Origin: Haematococcus lacustris
Lineage: Eukaryota > Chlorophyta > Chlorophyceae > Chlamydomonadales > Haematococcaceae
Reading direction: 5' to 3'
NCBI GenBank assembly: GCA_030144725.1
Contig: JASKMD010000021.1
Location: 3,976,825 to 4,040,824, forward strand
DNA length: 64,000 bases
The notes beneath the pieces are model-generated. The model made no database searches. It saw only the letters and a program-made list of their open reading frames with translations, and was not told where the DNA came from. This document shows, piece by piece, positions 1 through 10,754 of this stretch (its first letter is position 1; the number at the start of each line of letters is the position of its first letter). The position numbers were made by a program, and so were the translations under genes.

Positions 1-2423
1 CTGGCCGCCTGCTGGGTGGCGGAGTGCCTGCTGCGGCTGGTGGGACACAGGCTGTCTCATGAGCCGCGGCGGCAGCTGTACCCAGCTCTCACAAAGCGCC
101 TGGACGACTCCAGCAATGCGGTGAGGGGGAGCCAGCCTTTCCCACCCCACCCCACCCCACCCCACCCCACCCCACCCCACCCCACCCCACCCCACCCCAC
201 CCCACCCCACCCCACCCCACCCCACCCCACCCCACCCCACCCCACCCCACCCCACCCCACCCCACCCCACCCCACCCCACCCCACCCCACCCCACCCCAC
301 CCCACCCCACCCCACCCCACCCCACCCCACCCCACCCCACCCCACCCCACCCCACCCCACCCCACCCCACCCCACCCCACCCCACCCCACCCCACCCCAC
401 CCCACCCCACCCCACCCCACCCCACCCCACCCCACCCCACCCCACCCCACCCCACCCCACCCCACCCCACCCCACCCCACCCCACCCCACCCCACCCCAC
501 CCCACCCCACCCCACCCCACCCCACCCCACCCCACCCCACCCCACCCCACCCCACCCCACCCCACCCCACCCCACCCCACCCCACCCCACCCCACCCCAC
601 CCCACCCCACCCGCCCTGTGCCCTGCTGACCAACCCTCAGGTGCGGCTAGCAGCCTGCCGGGCCCTGGTGGCGTTCTGCTGCACCCTGGACCCTGGCTAC
701 TGTGAGACTAACGCCGGCTACCTGGCTCAAGGTGAACACCTCTGACACCTACCCCTAGGCCCCCCACTGTTCTGGGGCAGACTCCCTAAAGGCAGCACAG
801 GTTATGGGCCCACTAGCCTAATGCCAAAATCTGAGGGAGGCAAAGAAACTCCCGGCTCGCAGTCCAGTGCGATGGCAACTTTGCCGTATATTTCGCCGCC
901 AATCCTTGTGCTAAATGCGTCCACATCGTTTGTCGAGTGGAAGGGGAATGCGTTGGGTCGCTGTCTGTGCCACACATAGCACTCCAGCAGCCTGCCATCA
1001 TGAGCGCTCCCTGCGCATTCCCCTTCCACTCGACAAACGATGTGGACGCATTTAGCACAAGGATTGGCGGCGAAATATACGGCAAAGTTGCCATCGCACT
1101 GGACTGCGAGCCGGGAGTTTCTTTGCCTCCCTCAGATTTTGGCATTAGGCTAGTGGGCCCATAACCTAAAGGCAACACAGCACTCGTTAGAGGGATGGCC
1201 TCGACCGGACAAACGCAGTAACAAACATAGGGCGAGCTTACGCTCACCTAAAGGCAGCACAGCACTCGTTAGAGGGATGGCCTCGACCGGACAAACGCAG
1301 TAAAGGCCCTACTGCAGAGCGCGAACTAAAAAGTGCCTCACACATTAGGTCAAGTCTCCCAGAAACTCTGATGGTCTGACTGACCTCAACCTCCTTACTC
1401 CAACACTCCCCCTTGCCCCCTGTGCTCAACAAACGAGAGGGGGAAGGCCGCCAAGCAGCCTCACGGCTGACGGCTGAAGCCGTGTTAGCCAGCGGTTAGG
1501 ACCCCCCTCATCATATGCAGACATTACCCAACTCATATAGATATATATGCCATAACTCATCATACCCCCTCAACAGTGTATGCCCAACAACACCTCTCCC
1601 CGCCTCCACCTTCACCCTCCTGCCGTGATCCCTAACCCTACCCTAACCCCAACCCTAACCCTCCCTCCTGCCGTGATCCCTTGCCCTCTCTTCACAGCCT
1701 GGGCAATTCCTCCCCACACCCACCTCAGACTGCTGCCACCTCCGCTCCCATATCTTCTTTTACACCGCCTCTCCCCTTCCTACCCCTTCTTCATACCCCC
1801 ACCCCTCTCCCCGCCCCTTCACACACACCGTTGCTGATCCCCGCCAACCCCCCTCGCCCACCCCGCTCTTCCCTGCAGCCGTGATCATCCACATGGACGA
1901 CAGTGAGCCAGCCATCCAGGAGGCCGCCGCTGAGGTGTTGGAGACGCTGGCAGCCAAGAAGCCGGTGGCGGTCAGGGACGAAGTGCTCAAGGTGCGGCGG
2001 GCAGGTCGGACTGAGCAGGGCGGGTTGGGGCAGCAGGGTGGGGCCGCGGCAGAGGTTGGTTGGCAGACATGCTTGTTTTCACTTCATCACTTTACAGACG
2101 GCATGAGAGATGCCAACGATAATCTCTCATTCGCAAAAACTCTTATCTTGACTCGAAGAAGAGCAGGTGGCTTGCTAGCGACAGGCAACGGGCTTCACGA
2201 GCTGGCCGTTCACGCTTCCCTTGTGCTGGTGCACTGCGTGCAGGTGCGCGATAGGTTCCGCGCTCGCCACTTTTGCGATCGCGTTCTGGCCGCGTGCCTC
2301 GCGGTGAGACCGGCACCCGCAACCGGCTCCGCGGTGGAGAACGGGCAAAATATAGACGGATTGAGTTCAACCAGTGGCTTACCCAGCCTGCCTGCGAGCA
2401 CCGCCGACATGGAACTGAGCTGA
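1..2423 (+). CDS. DNAAF5: Dynein axonemal assembly factor 5 (HEAT-repeat), 3' exons
   Basis: DNAAF5/HEATR2 is a cytoplasmic HEAT-repeat factor needed to preassemble axonemal dynein arms. Four exons join in phase: 1-120, 641-731, 1879-1991 and 2244-2423 (stop at 2421-2423). The first shows LYPALTKRLDDSSNAV, matching the family's YPELLKRLDD helix; the second continues with VRLAACRALVAFC; the third has the conserved IIHMDDSEPAIQEAAAEVL block; the fourth aligns RFRARHFCDRVLAAC with the animal C-terminal HKHRSATYCEQLL region and then adds an acidic/serine tail of about 40 residues. The gene runs off the left edge, so the N-terminal HEAT repeats are missing. Introns are bounded by GT..AG; one is filled by a CCCAC satellite and the next carries a palindromic element. 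Its presence implies a flagellated organism. Assignment is by recalled family similarity; the last exon is the least certain. Confidence 0.82.
141..612. repeat. (CCCAC)n pentanucleotide satellite in DNAAF5 intron
   Basis: About 94 uninterrupted copies of CCCAC fill the intron between the exons at 1-120 and 641-731, ending 28 bases before the acceptor. The opposite strand reads GGGTG repeats, which could form G-quadruplexes. The long proline/histidine and tryptophan/glycine reading frames here are products of the repeat. Confidence 0.98.
801..1165. mobile_element. Foldback (palindromic) element, 152-bp arms
   Basis: Arms 801-952 and 1014-1165 are inverted copies, apparently perfect, around a 61-bp spacer. 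The element sits in a DNAAF5 intron. A 16-base word (cctaaaggcagcacag at 785-800; one mismatch at 1165-1180) flanks it on both sides and may be a target duplication, although the same word recurs at 1247. No transposase is encoded. Because the arms are inverted copies, the same 75-codon frame appears on both strands; it is not a gene. Confidence 0.85.
1165..1303. repeat. 57-bp direct repeat, two copies
   Basis: Positions 1165-1221 and 1247-1303 are nearly identical (one mismatch seen) and are separated by 25 bases. They begin with the same word that flanks the foldback element, so element and duplication are probably linked events. Confidence 0.85.
1626..1672. repeat. Interstitial CCCTAA-like telomeric repeats
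   Basis: Degenerate CCCTAA/CCCTAACC words lie between two copies of ctcctgccgtgatccc in a DNAAF5 intron. The tract is too short and too degenerate to be a chromosome end. Confidence 0.6.
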
Positions 2424-2972
2424 GCTTCGGCGTTTGTCCGCCTTGCCCTTCCTGACCGCATAGCCGTGAGGACCTCGATGGTTTCGGAGGCTGCCTATAC
2501 TAACGCCAACAGCTCGCAACCTCCCACTCAACTCATTCCTCATCAATCTAAGCCCCGATCTTGAACACTTTGGTGTTAGTTCTCCGCGCACCAGACGTGT
2601 CTTTGCGAGTCGTCTTGGACCCTGCTGTACATCAGGCACAACCTTGCTTTGCACAACCTTGCTCTGCATCTGGCACAACGGCATTAACTCCCGTCGCCGC
2701 TGCTATGACGTCTGACCGCCCTGTTGAGCCGCCCAAATGTCCTTGTTGGTAGTTCCGATCATGCGATACAACTGCGGACATGGGGACACGCGATGCAGGG
2801 CAGCGTGGTGACCAGTGCGAGGGCAGCAGAGACAAGTGATAGGTGGCAGCATTAGTTGGGCAGCGAGTCTATGCGGGGTGGCAGTCCAGGCAAGCAGGCA
2901 GGTAGGCAGGTGCAACACCTAGTTGCACTTTACAATAGTCGCCAATGGGGCAGTTGGAACACCAAAGGTGCT
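2424..2972. other. Intergenic, DNAAF5 / SURF1 convergent 3' flanks
   Basis: This holds the 3' flanks of two convergent genes. A short direct duplication (two copies of a gcacaaccttgct-type word) occurs at 2637-2664. No gene is supported here. Confidence 0.6.
2930..2934 (-). terminator. Candidate SURF1 polyadenylation signal (TGTAA)
   Basis: TGTAA on the minus strand lies about 39 bases past the SURF1 stop codon. TGTAA is the usual polyadenylation signal of chlamydomonad algae. Confidence 0.5.
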
Positions 2973-4490
2973 TCAGTCAGTCACCTTGGGCGGGTTGAAC
3001 ACAGCGTGCCTGGCCATGAAGCCCAGCGCCACACACAGGCTGGCCCAGATGCCCGCATACACAAGATGATCCCTGCACAGTCAAGCAAGGTACGCCAGCT
3101 TCACACCCACCTCACACCTGGCTCACACCTGCCTCACTCCCGCCTCACACCTGGCTCACACCTGCCTCACACCCAACAACAGGTCAACAATTATGAGGCA
3201 GCAGGACAGGGAAGCATTGCTGCAGCACTGGCCTTTTCCAGCTATCAATACTGTCAGTGTAGAACCCCACACCACTCCTGTGCAAACTGAAGGGGGGGGG
3301 GGTGCCCTCCTGTGCCCCCTGCCCTGCCCTGCCTGCCATGACCCGCCCTGTCATGGCCTGCTCCAACCCACCCTCCCAACAGGCTGCAGGGCAGGAAGGC
3401 TGGGAGGCAACCGTGCAATACCAGCCACAGTAAGCAAACCAGGCAGCCCTCCCACAGGCACCCTGCTCCTGCCTGCTCCTGCCTGCCCTCCAGCCCCCCT
3501 CACCCTGCTGCCGCCCAGCCCAGCCTGCCCTGGTCAGCCTGTGCGGCCTGTCCCACCGTCCTCTGCCTGGCCTGCCCGCCCCTTACAGCCAGCCAACTTG
3601 CTTGGGCATGGTGGAGAAGGTGAGCAGGTCACCGGTATTCTTGGGGATGGGGTACTGCAGCGGGCCCCCCGTGAAGGCGCTGCTGGTGATTTGCCTGCAG
3701 CAGCATGACAGCAGATCTAGCGGAGGCTGGGTGGCAGGGGGGCCAAGGTGGCAGGGCGCTGCAGCCAAGTCAGGGGCTCCACTGCCTGTGCTGCACACCT
3801 CCACCCCACTCATCAGGAAGCTGAAAGCAGGGCATGGGTTTGAATGCTTTCCGCTCCGTTCAGGCAGCGGGAGGCACTTGGGCCTCCGCTAGTCGGCAAG
3901 CAGAGCACAGGCAATAGCGACAGTGGCAGCAACAGCCAGCAGCTCTCCCCCCTGTTGTCCACTGGACCCCTCACCACACGCACCCACCCTCACCCTTCAA
4001 GGCTTGCCACACCATCACACCACCATTCAGCAGCCCACATTCCAAGCAGAGCCACTGGCAACGACAGCAGCAGTGGCAGCAGCAGCTACTGCCAGAAGCT
4101 GCTTCGCCATAAACTGCTCATGGCACCTCACAGCTGCCACCCCACCAGCCCTGCTGGGCCAGCCCCAGCCCCAGCCCCAGCCCCAGCCCCAGCCCCAGCC
4201 CCAGCCAGCCCCAGCCCCCACCGAACCATCCAGCCCCATCCAGCCCCCACCGAACCATCCAGGTCCTAGCCAGAGGCACCCAGTGAGCCAGCCAGAGCAG
4301 CCACCCCTCCTCCTGGCCTCAGCCGCCTACCCTGCCAGCTTCATGGGGTTGGCGTCCTTGGCCACTGACTGCAGGGTGGCCGGGTCCTCGCTGATGGCCT
4401 GCACCAGGGGGGTGTCAGGCGGCAGGCCCACCACACGCGCCTGCGACCACACACCACACACCACATGCAGCAGCAGCAGCAGCAGCAACC

Positions 4491-4528
<38 letters not shown>

Positions 4529-7313
4529 TGTTAACAGAGGCAAAGTCCAGGCGCCATGAGCCCAGTACTCAGGGTCTGAGGAGTCAGCTAACCAGCAGCA
4601 TGCACCCACAGCACCATGTGCACCACCCACCCCTCCGAGCAGATGCCTCACACAAGCCAGTCTCACACGGTGGGCAAGACGGTGCGGGTGGTGCTCACAC
4701 AAAAAAGCCTTCCAAAGTGCTGGAGGCTCATGACTAGTAGCTGCCACAGTAGTCACACTATACACACTCTTGGCAAATGTCACACTATACACATTCTGAG
4801 CAGATGTCACACTAAACACACTCTGAGCAGATGTTACACAACCCACACACCCCGAGGCTTTTGCTGTGTGGTTAGTCACTCTCCCCCTCTCCTGCTATCA
4901 GCTAGCAATCCTGTTGTGCCCACCCCGTCATCTCACCCAACCACCTGAACCGTCACAACCACCAATCCACCCACCAGGGCGGGCACCTCCACCCATCTAA
5001 ACTCCAGCTTGTCCGGCACATTGTCAGGCAGCACCGCACTGGGGCGCTCACTGGGCTGCACCACCCCCACCACATGTATAAGGGGCGGGGTGGGTGGGGC
5101 AGGGGGGGCGGGGCCCTGGCCATGCGCCTGCCCTGCGGTCTTTGCAGCAGGCTGGGGAGGTTCATGCCCACGCCCGAACCACGCAGCCCAGCCACGAGGC
5201 GGGGGAGGGGCGGGAGAGCTGGCGGCTGACCCTGCGTCCCCCGGACTGAGGCTCCCAGCACCACCCCCACTGCTGCTGCTGCTGGCTGCACCCGCCTGCC
5301 CCGCAGCCGGCTGGTCGGATGCTGCTGAGGTGGGTGGGGCGGGGCCAGGCTGGGCGTCATGGGCTGCCGCCACCTTGGGGATGTCGTCCAGCCAGCTGCC
5401 CGGCACCCAGCCCCTGTTCACCAGCACTGCGCCCTTCCTGCACGCCGCCAGCACCACCCCAATGGCCAGGCTGAGATTAGCAAGCTCATCAGTGATGGTT
5501 AGTGTGGCGTATGGTCCTGAGTGGCTCTGTGGCTTGTCGCCCATGCAAGTCCCTTCACATGCACTCATACACCCACTCGTATATCCGCATCATCCTCATC
5601 ATGACCACTCCTTCTATCCTACCACCCCATCCATGCCATCATTGCCTGGTCACACCTGCATGCTGCATGCATGCAAGCCTGTGACATGGCAGTGACTAAG
5701 ATGCCCTCGGTAGCTGCTGGCGGTGTGGCAGTGGCAGGTCTGGCAGCCGTACCTGTCAGGCTGATACAGTGGGGTGATGAGGAAGTAGCCAGACTGGATG
5801 CCACGGCCGGGAATGCTGCGGGGCCTCGGGCCGACAAACAGCGAGCGCTCGTGGATGTAGCGGCCGCTGCAGCTCACCTTGGCGTGGTCCTGCACCATCA
5901 CCACCATGCAGCACCCGCAGCTCAGTCTGGCCCTAACTCACTAGGGCTGCACTATAGGCAGTAGCACCACCACCACCACCACCACCACCGCCAGCACCAC
6001 CATTACCACCACCACCACCACCGCCGGCACCACCATTACCACCAGCACCACCGCCATTACCACCATTACCACCACCACCACCGCCAGCACCACCATTACC
6101 ACCATTACCACCACCACCACCGCCAGCACCACCATTACCACCATTACCACCACCACCACCGCCAGCACCACCATTACCACCATTACCACCACCACCACCG
6201 CCAGCACCACCAGCACCACCGCCACCAGCAGCCAGGTGTGCAGCATGCTCCACCACTGGCTGCCCAGGCCTTGCTCTGGGTACCCCTCGCTGCTCGCTGC
6301 TCAATACTGGGCACACCACTGCCAGTGCAGATGCTTGGCCAGGTCAGAGGCGCCTGGTCTCCCTCATGGCCAGCCCACCTGGGACCAGGCCTGGCCATTG
6401 TGTGGCAGGCCTTAGCCTTGATCGGCAAGGAGAGGCGGCAACTGGCTGGCTGACTGGATGGATGGCTGGCCAAGCCTCAACCTGCCTGTGACAGCCATGG
6501 ACTGCCCCAAAGACACGCACTCTTCCTGCCCGCTCCTCCACCCTCCCACCGTCCTGCTTACCCCGGCCCCTGCCCACCTCCTGCCAGTCTGCCCACCCTC
6601 CCTGCCTGCCTCCCCTGGGCTGCCCACTCGCCCTCTCCCTCGCCATCCTGCCTGCCCCCCGCCCAGGCACCCCCTTGCTCGCCCCTCCACCCGCCCCTTG
6701 CCCTCCCTACTGCTGCCTGCCTGCCCTCACATGCAGCTCATCCAGGTCATAGATGTCTCGTGCTGGGCTCTTGAGCCCAGCCTCCCGCTCCGCAATCAGG
6801 CCCCCCTGCGGCAGCGCTTGCAAGGAGCCAGCAGGGGGACATCACCGCCCTGCCTGCCATGGCAGCATGCATGCACAGGCAGCAGCACGACCAGAAACAG
6901 TAGGTAGGTGAGGCAAGACACCACACACGGCTGTGCCCGCTGCCCTGCTAACCCGCTGCTCTATGGTGCCTCATGCCCTGGTCACCAGCTACCCCGCTGC
7001 ACCATGCTGCGCTCCACTGAAACCTTGCCTCCCTTGAGCAAAGAGCAGGGCCGTGCTCCTGCATGCTGAGCTGTTAGCTGGTCAGTCGCACCTTCCACAT
7101 GCTGCGCTGGTACTGCCAATAGGCCAAATAGCCACACACCACGCTGGGAATGAACAGCACGAAGGACAGCGGCTCTGCGCAAACCCCGGCACTAGCAGGA
7201 GCATCGGAGGATGTAACAGATAGAGCTACATGGAGCGTGGACGGTTGCACGAGAATCTGAGGCAAGCACCCACGAGGTCGGAATGCCTCGTTCGCTGCGG
7301 CAGCTGTAGACAT
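2973..7313 (-). CDS. SURF1: SURF1, cytochrome c oxidase assembly protein
   Basis: SURF1 is a mitochondrial inner-membrane protein that helps assemble complex IV (heme delivery to COX1). Seven exons join in phase to 415 residues: 7092-7313, 6731-6805, 5753-5889, 4975-5470, 4331-4440, 3587-3694, 2973-3072. Residues 1-45 look like a mitochondrial presequence. A first membrane segment (about 49-66) ends in WQYQR, matching the family WQ..R motif. Next come LIAEREAGL, a KVSCSGRYIHERSLFVGPRP strand, the signature VLVNRGWVP and VVQPSERP. A final membrane helix lies near 385-403 (HLVYAGIWASLCVALGFMA), matching the family's HLQY..TWYGLS helix. A low-complexity Pro/Ser/Gly insert of about 85 residues follows VNRGWVP, so the protein is longer than the human one (about 300). 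The start ATG at 7311-7313 is the first plausible Met before the first membrane helix. Confidence 0.9.
5966..6230. repeat. 39-bp minisatellite in SURF1 intron
   Basis: Tandem units of 39 bp made of accattacc and accaccacc words, with unit starts near 6081, 6120 and 6159, lie in the intron upstream (in plus coordinates) of the 5753-5889 exon. The glycine/valine reading frames here are repeat products. Confidence 0.85.
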
Positions 7314-7530
7314 TGCAGCGGGACATTTGACGCGTAGTACGCTTGCGCGTGTTATGTGTGGCAGGGGAAGGCCTTGACTGCCGGAGACGACAGTCGCGAG
7401 CAGATGTCGCATTTGCAACGCCCTAAACTGCGCAGCAAGGCAAGCTCTGCACGCGTCCGGGCTCGATTGGACTGGAATATGGCGATGGAGGCTATTATGC
7501 TGATTGATTGCCGCCACTTCCATGGCAAGC

Positions 7531-7731
7531 TTACTTCCCTGATATTCAGCTCGACCCTGCCCGCTCCATGGGACCTCAGTACTTCCGTTGCCCACCACCA
7601 CGCCCACCTCCCACCCCTCCCTCAGGCAGCACCCCCGAGAAACCCACCCCCCATGAAGCAGCCTACGCCAACAGCCCCCAACCTTCAGAACCCTCCAAAG
7701 GAACCTCCCAAAGCAGACTGCAGCGCAGGCC
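7531..7731 (+). repeat. Dispersed repeat with coding look, copy A
   Basis: This shares with 18356-18524 (same strand) the frame PDIQLDPAR.M.PQ...S/CP followed by a proline-rich tail ending PTAPNL or similar. Copy A is followed by a TGTAA motif near 7796. The two copies have unrelated flanks, so this is part of a mobile element or a retrocopied gene end. I do not recognise the protein. Confidence 0.55.
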
Positions 7732-8003
7732 GCAGGCACCTCCCTGGGCCTTTTGATCCCTACAGCCCTCATGCAACACCAAAATAAAGCATGAGTTGTA
7801 ATCAAACACAGGCTGCGAGATCGCTGTTGTGAAGGTTACTGACAGTGTGCCTAATGCCCACTTCAGCTCAGCCATTCTGGTGTGTGTGCCTCCAGGTCTA
7901 CTACTAGCAAAAGCTCTACCCTACTCTATAGCTCTTACTCACACACATCCCCTTTGTAAGGGGTTTGGTATCTTGTTTTCTTGGGTTGTCTTGCTGTAGT
8001 TGG

Positions 8004-10620
8004 CTATTGCCGCCACTTGCACCGCCACTTACGCAACAGGGCCTTGTCGGGCAGGTACACCCACTCTTGGCCTGGCTGGCCTGGCTTTGGCAAGGTTGGG
8101 CGGCCTTCCCAGTAGCACAGCTCAGTGGGGCGTGGGCTGGGCCGACTGCACATCGGCGGATGTTCAGCGCAGCAGATACGTCCCGGTCATAGAACCTGCA
8201 CATGGGTGTGGGAGATGCATGAAGTCAAGTCATGTGCCATGTCATGGGTCATGTCATGTGGGATATGTTGCAGCCATGCACATGTGCAGTGCCAGGTCAG
8301 TGCTTACCTGATGTTGTTGCTTGTTGAGCTCATCAAGCCCCTGGCTTGGGAACGCTTTGCCTTGCTGTACACTGGCCGCAGCCACCTGCATGGACACATG
8401 AGGCAATGCACATTTGTAAGATTATTCCTTACCTTACCAATCTTGACCATACCAAGCCACCTTGACTCCACCACCTCCCAGCACTACCCTGACCTTCTCA
8501 CACTGACCATCACCCACTGACCCTCTCACCTGAAGGACTTTGGCGGCTGCCCAGGGAGGGCCTCACTAGGGTTGCTGTAGGCTGAGCTGACCGGCTTGTG
8601 CGGAACTCATCCACCATGAGCACTCGCCCTGCTGGGAACTGCCTCAGCGCCTCCTTCAGCACATGGCTGACTGGGACACCCCTGCTACCAACGCTGCCGT
8701 TGCCACTGAAGCCAGCTGCCCCATAGGCCAGTGTTAGGACACGGTCCGGCCACCGCTGCTTGGCCTACTTGATGAGCTGCAGCCACACATAAGACACATG
8801 GCACACATGTGTAAGATCAGGTTTAGCAGCAGCAGCAGCAACAGCAGCAGTTGGCCAGGTGTAAGAGCATGAGCTGACTTAGGTTGGCCACTGCCTAGCT
8901 TTTAGGCCTACTGCTAAGTGGCCTTACCTTGGACCAGAAGCCTGCGACCACGCGCTTCTTGCCACAGTACAGCCTGAACTTGGCGTTGGCTCAGCGCGGC
9001 CTAGAGACCTCGGCCCACATGACGTCGTACATCGCCATGACGGTGTCGGCGAACCGCTGGTACGAGGCCAGCGAGCAAGGCTTGCTGCTGACGTGCGACA
9101 GGGCGTTGAGCTGCGGCTTCAACTGGGCCAGCCACGTCTTGGTCGCTGGGCCTGCCGTGTGATGCCGCTGTCTTGGTAGTACTGCCCGGCGGTTAGAGAT
9201 CTCTGCCACACGGACACCACTGTGCCGGCAGCGCTGCGCTCCTCGTGCGCCACAGTGGCATATAGGTTTTACCCGAGTCCACATCTAGCACCCAAGTGTG
9301 CAATACTAGTGAGGGGGGTCGTCTCCTCTTTGGCTTGGTTGGTGGGAGCAGGCCGCGCCCCAGGCGGTAGCTCCTCCTGTAATGCACGCCGGTGAATACC
9401 GGAGTGGTCTTCTTCTTCTTCTTCTTTACATGAGTCCACGCCCAGCCACTCCGCGTCGAGGTGGGCCAGCGGGTTGACTGCGCTCATGTGCTTGCCCATC
9501 CGCGGCAGCTCTGCGGGTGGAGCGGCAGGCTTGGGCCGCAGGAACATTACGCTGAGGGCTCCGCGAAGCTGTGCTTGGGGCTGGCGAGCTTTTGGCGGCG
9601 AGGGTGGGGTAGCAATGCATCCCATTGGTTGGCCACCTCCAGCCACCATAAACACATACAAGGCACCTCATCAGCTTGTGTAGGCAGGTGATTGAAAGCT
9701 TACAAGGCAGCTAACTGAAAGCTCACAGGCAGCTGCTTGAGCACCCAAGGACTGGCTGGCACCTGACTGCACGGAGCACTCACTTGGTTGTCTTTGGGCC
9801 CTTCAATGAACTTGCCCGGCTCCGCTAGGTCAGGTAGGGCACCGTTCCTTAACTTCTTCACAGAGGCAACCCCATCCTCCGTCAGCACCCCCAGCATGCC
9901 GGCGTCACGCATCATGCCGCATAGGCCCTTGGTGTCAATGAAGACATGCCAAGCCTGGCACTTGCTGGTGGGGGTGAGGGCATAGGATGTGGGGGGCGGG
10001 GGGGCCTGGGCAACAACCCATGGCTGATCAGCTCAGCCTGCTGCCAGGGCACCATATCCAGCTGCCAGGCTGCCATGGTTGCCTCCATCTCTCTGGTGGT
10101 GTGCACCGCATGGCGCAACAGCCGGCCCCAGTCGGCTAGGTCCTCCACCCTGTCATGATCCAGCTGCTCCCCATCCTCAAGCCCCAGCAGGCCCCGCTGC
10201 AATGCCACCTCAACCTGCATGGCTGCAGTCGGCACCACCCCACCCTCCTCTAGCAGCCAGCGGACGTCCGGCCTGCACACCATGCGGCGCACATAGGTGC
10301 ACTCCCGCTTTGACCAGGTTGGCAGGTGCCCACCACCCAGCCCCATGAACCCAAATCTGTGCTGGTGCTCGTGAGGGCCCACCAGGACCTTGGCCCCGGC
10401 CAGGGACACTGGCGTCTTGAGCCTGCCAGCGAAGAGCAGCGTGAGCATATTGTTGAAAGCTGTCTCCAGCTGCTTCCCGACGTGGTCTACCATGTTGGAG
10501 TCAAAGTGGTAGCGTGGGATTGCGGCGAGGCGGGCGCGGAGGTTGGGGTGCGCGGCCAGCACGGCAGCCACTGCTGCGCTTGGCTGAGTATTCGCGCCGT
10601 TTCCGGGCAAGTCGCTGGTG
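8004..10620 (-). pseudogene. Fanzor (eukaryotic TnpB-like) RNA-guided nuclease, decayed
   Basis: Fanzors are eukaryotic relatives of IS200/605 TnpB, RuvC-fold nucleases guided by an RNA from the element end. Blocks in order: an N-terminal region 9912-10620 (RYHFDSNMVDHVGKQLETAF), VFIDTKGLCGMMRDAGMLGV near 9800-9920, a RuvC-I-like LDVDSGKTYM near 9255-9290 (Ser where DPG is usual), KTWLAQLKPQLNALS and YQRFADTVMAMYDVMWAEVS (8995-9130), RuvC-II VDEFRTS near 8610, RuvC-III FYDRDVSAALNI near 8160-8195, and a C terminus WVYLPDKALLRKW ending at 8004. It is dead: TGA at 8991-8993 where a Trp is expected, TAG at 8765-8767, a frameshift near 8130 and further frame changes near 9200-9260. The upstream end joins a 24-bp minisatellite. 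I saw no intact element ends or guide-RNA end. Confidence 0.8.
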
Positions 10621-10623
10621 TTG

Positions 10624-10743
10624 GTGGCAACCCTCTCCTTGCAGCCTGTGGCAACCCTCTCCTTGCAGCTGATGGCAGCCCTCTCCTTGCAACAGGTGGC
10701 AACCCTCTCCTTGCAGCCTGTGGCAACCCTCTCCTTGCAATTC
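10624..10743 (+). repeat. 24-bp minisatellite, five units
   Basis: Five units of tggcaaccctctccttgcag plus four variable bases. The same repeat occurs inverted at 17915-17999. In both places it is followed by the same sequence (ttcaacttacgccccgcacc), which in the second place leads into LINE coding sequence, so it belongs to that LINE family. Confidence 0.85.
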
Positions 10744-10754
10744 AACTTACGCCC

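Noticed and set aside
16..705. Long frames of His/Thr/Pro, Trp/Gly, Ala/Pro/Arg or Gln/Ala/Gly repeats (also 27863-28556, 33777-34989, 61399-61782)
   Set aside because: They are translations of pentanucleotide or tetranucleotide satellites open in several frames at once; splice sites place them in introns or transposons.
802..1164. Two 75-codon frames on opposite strands with near-identical products
   Set aside because: They are the same sequence read from both arms of the palindrome; no conserved protein is implied.
1626..1672. Chromosome end marked by telomere repeats
   Set aside because: The repeats are few, degenerate and inside a DNAAF5 intron with exons on both sides; the same holds for 29215-29287.
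5933..6319. Glycine/asparagine-rich protein frame on the minus strand
   Set aside because: It is a product of the 39-bp minisatellite in a SURF1 intron; the flanking exons join in phase without it.
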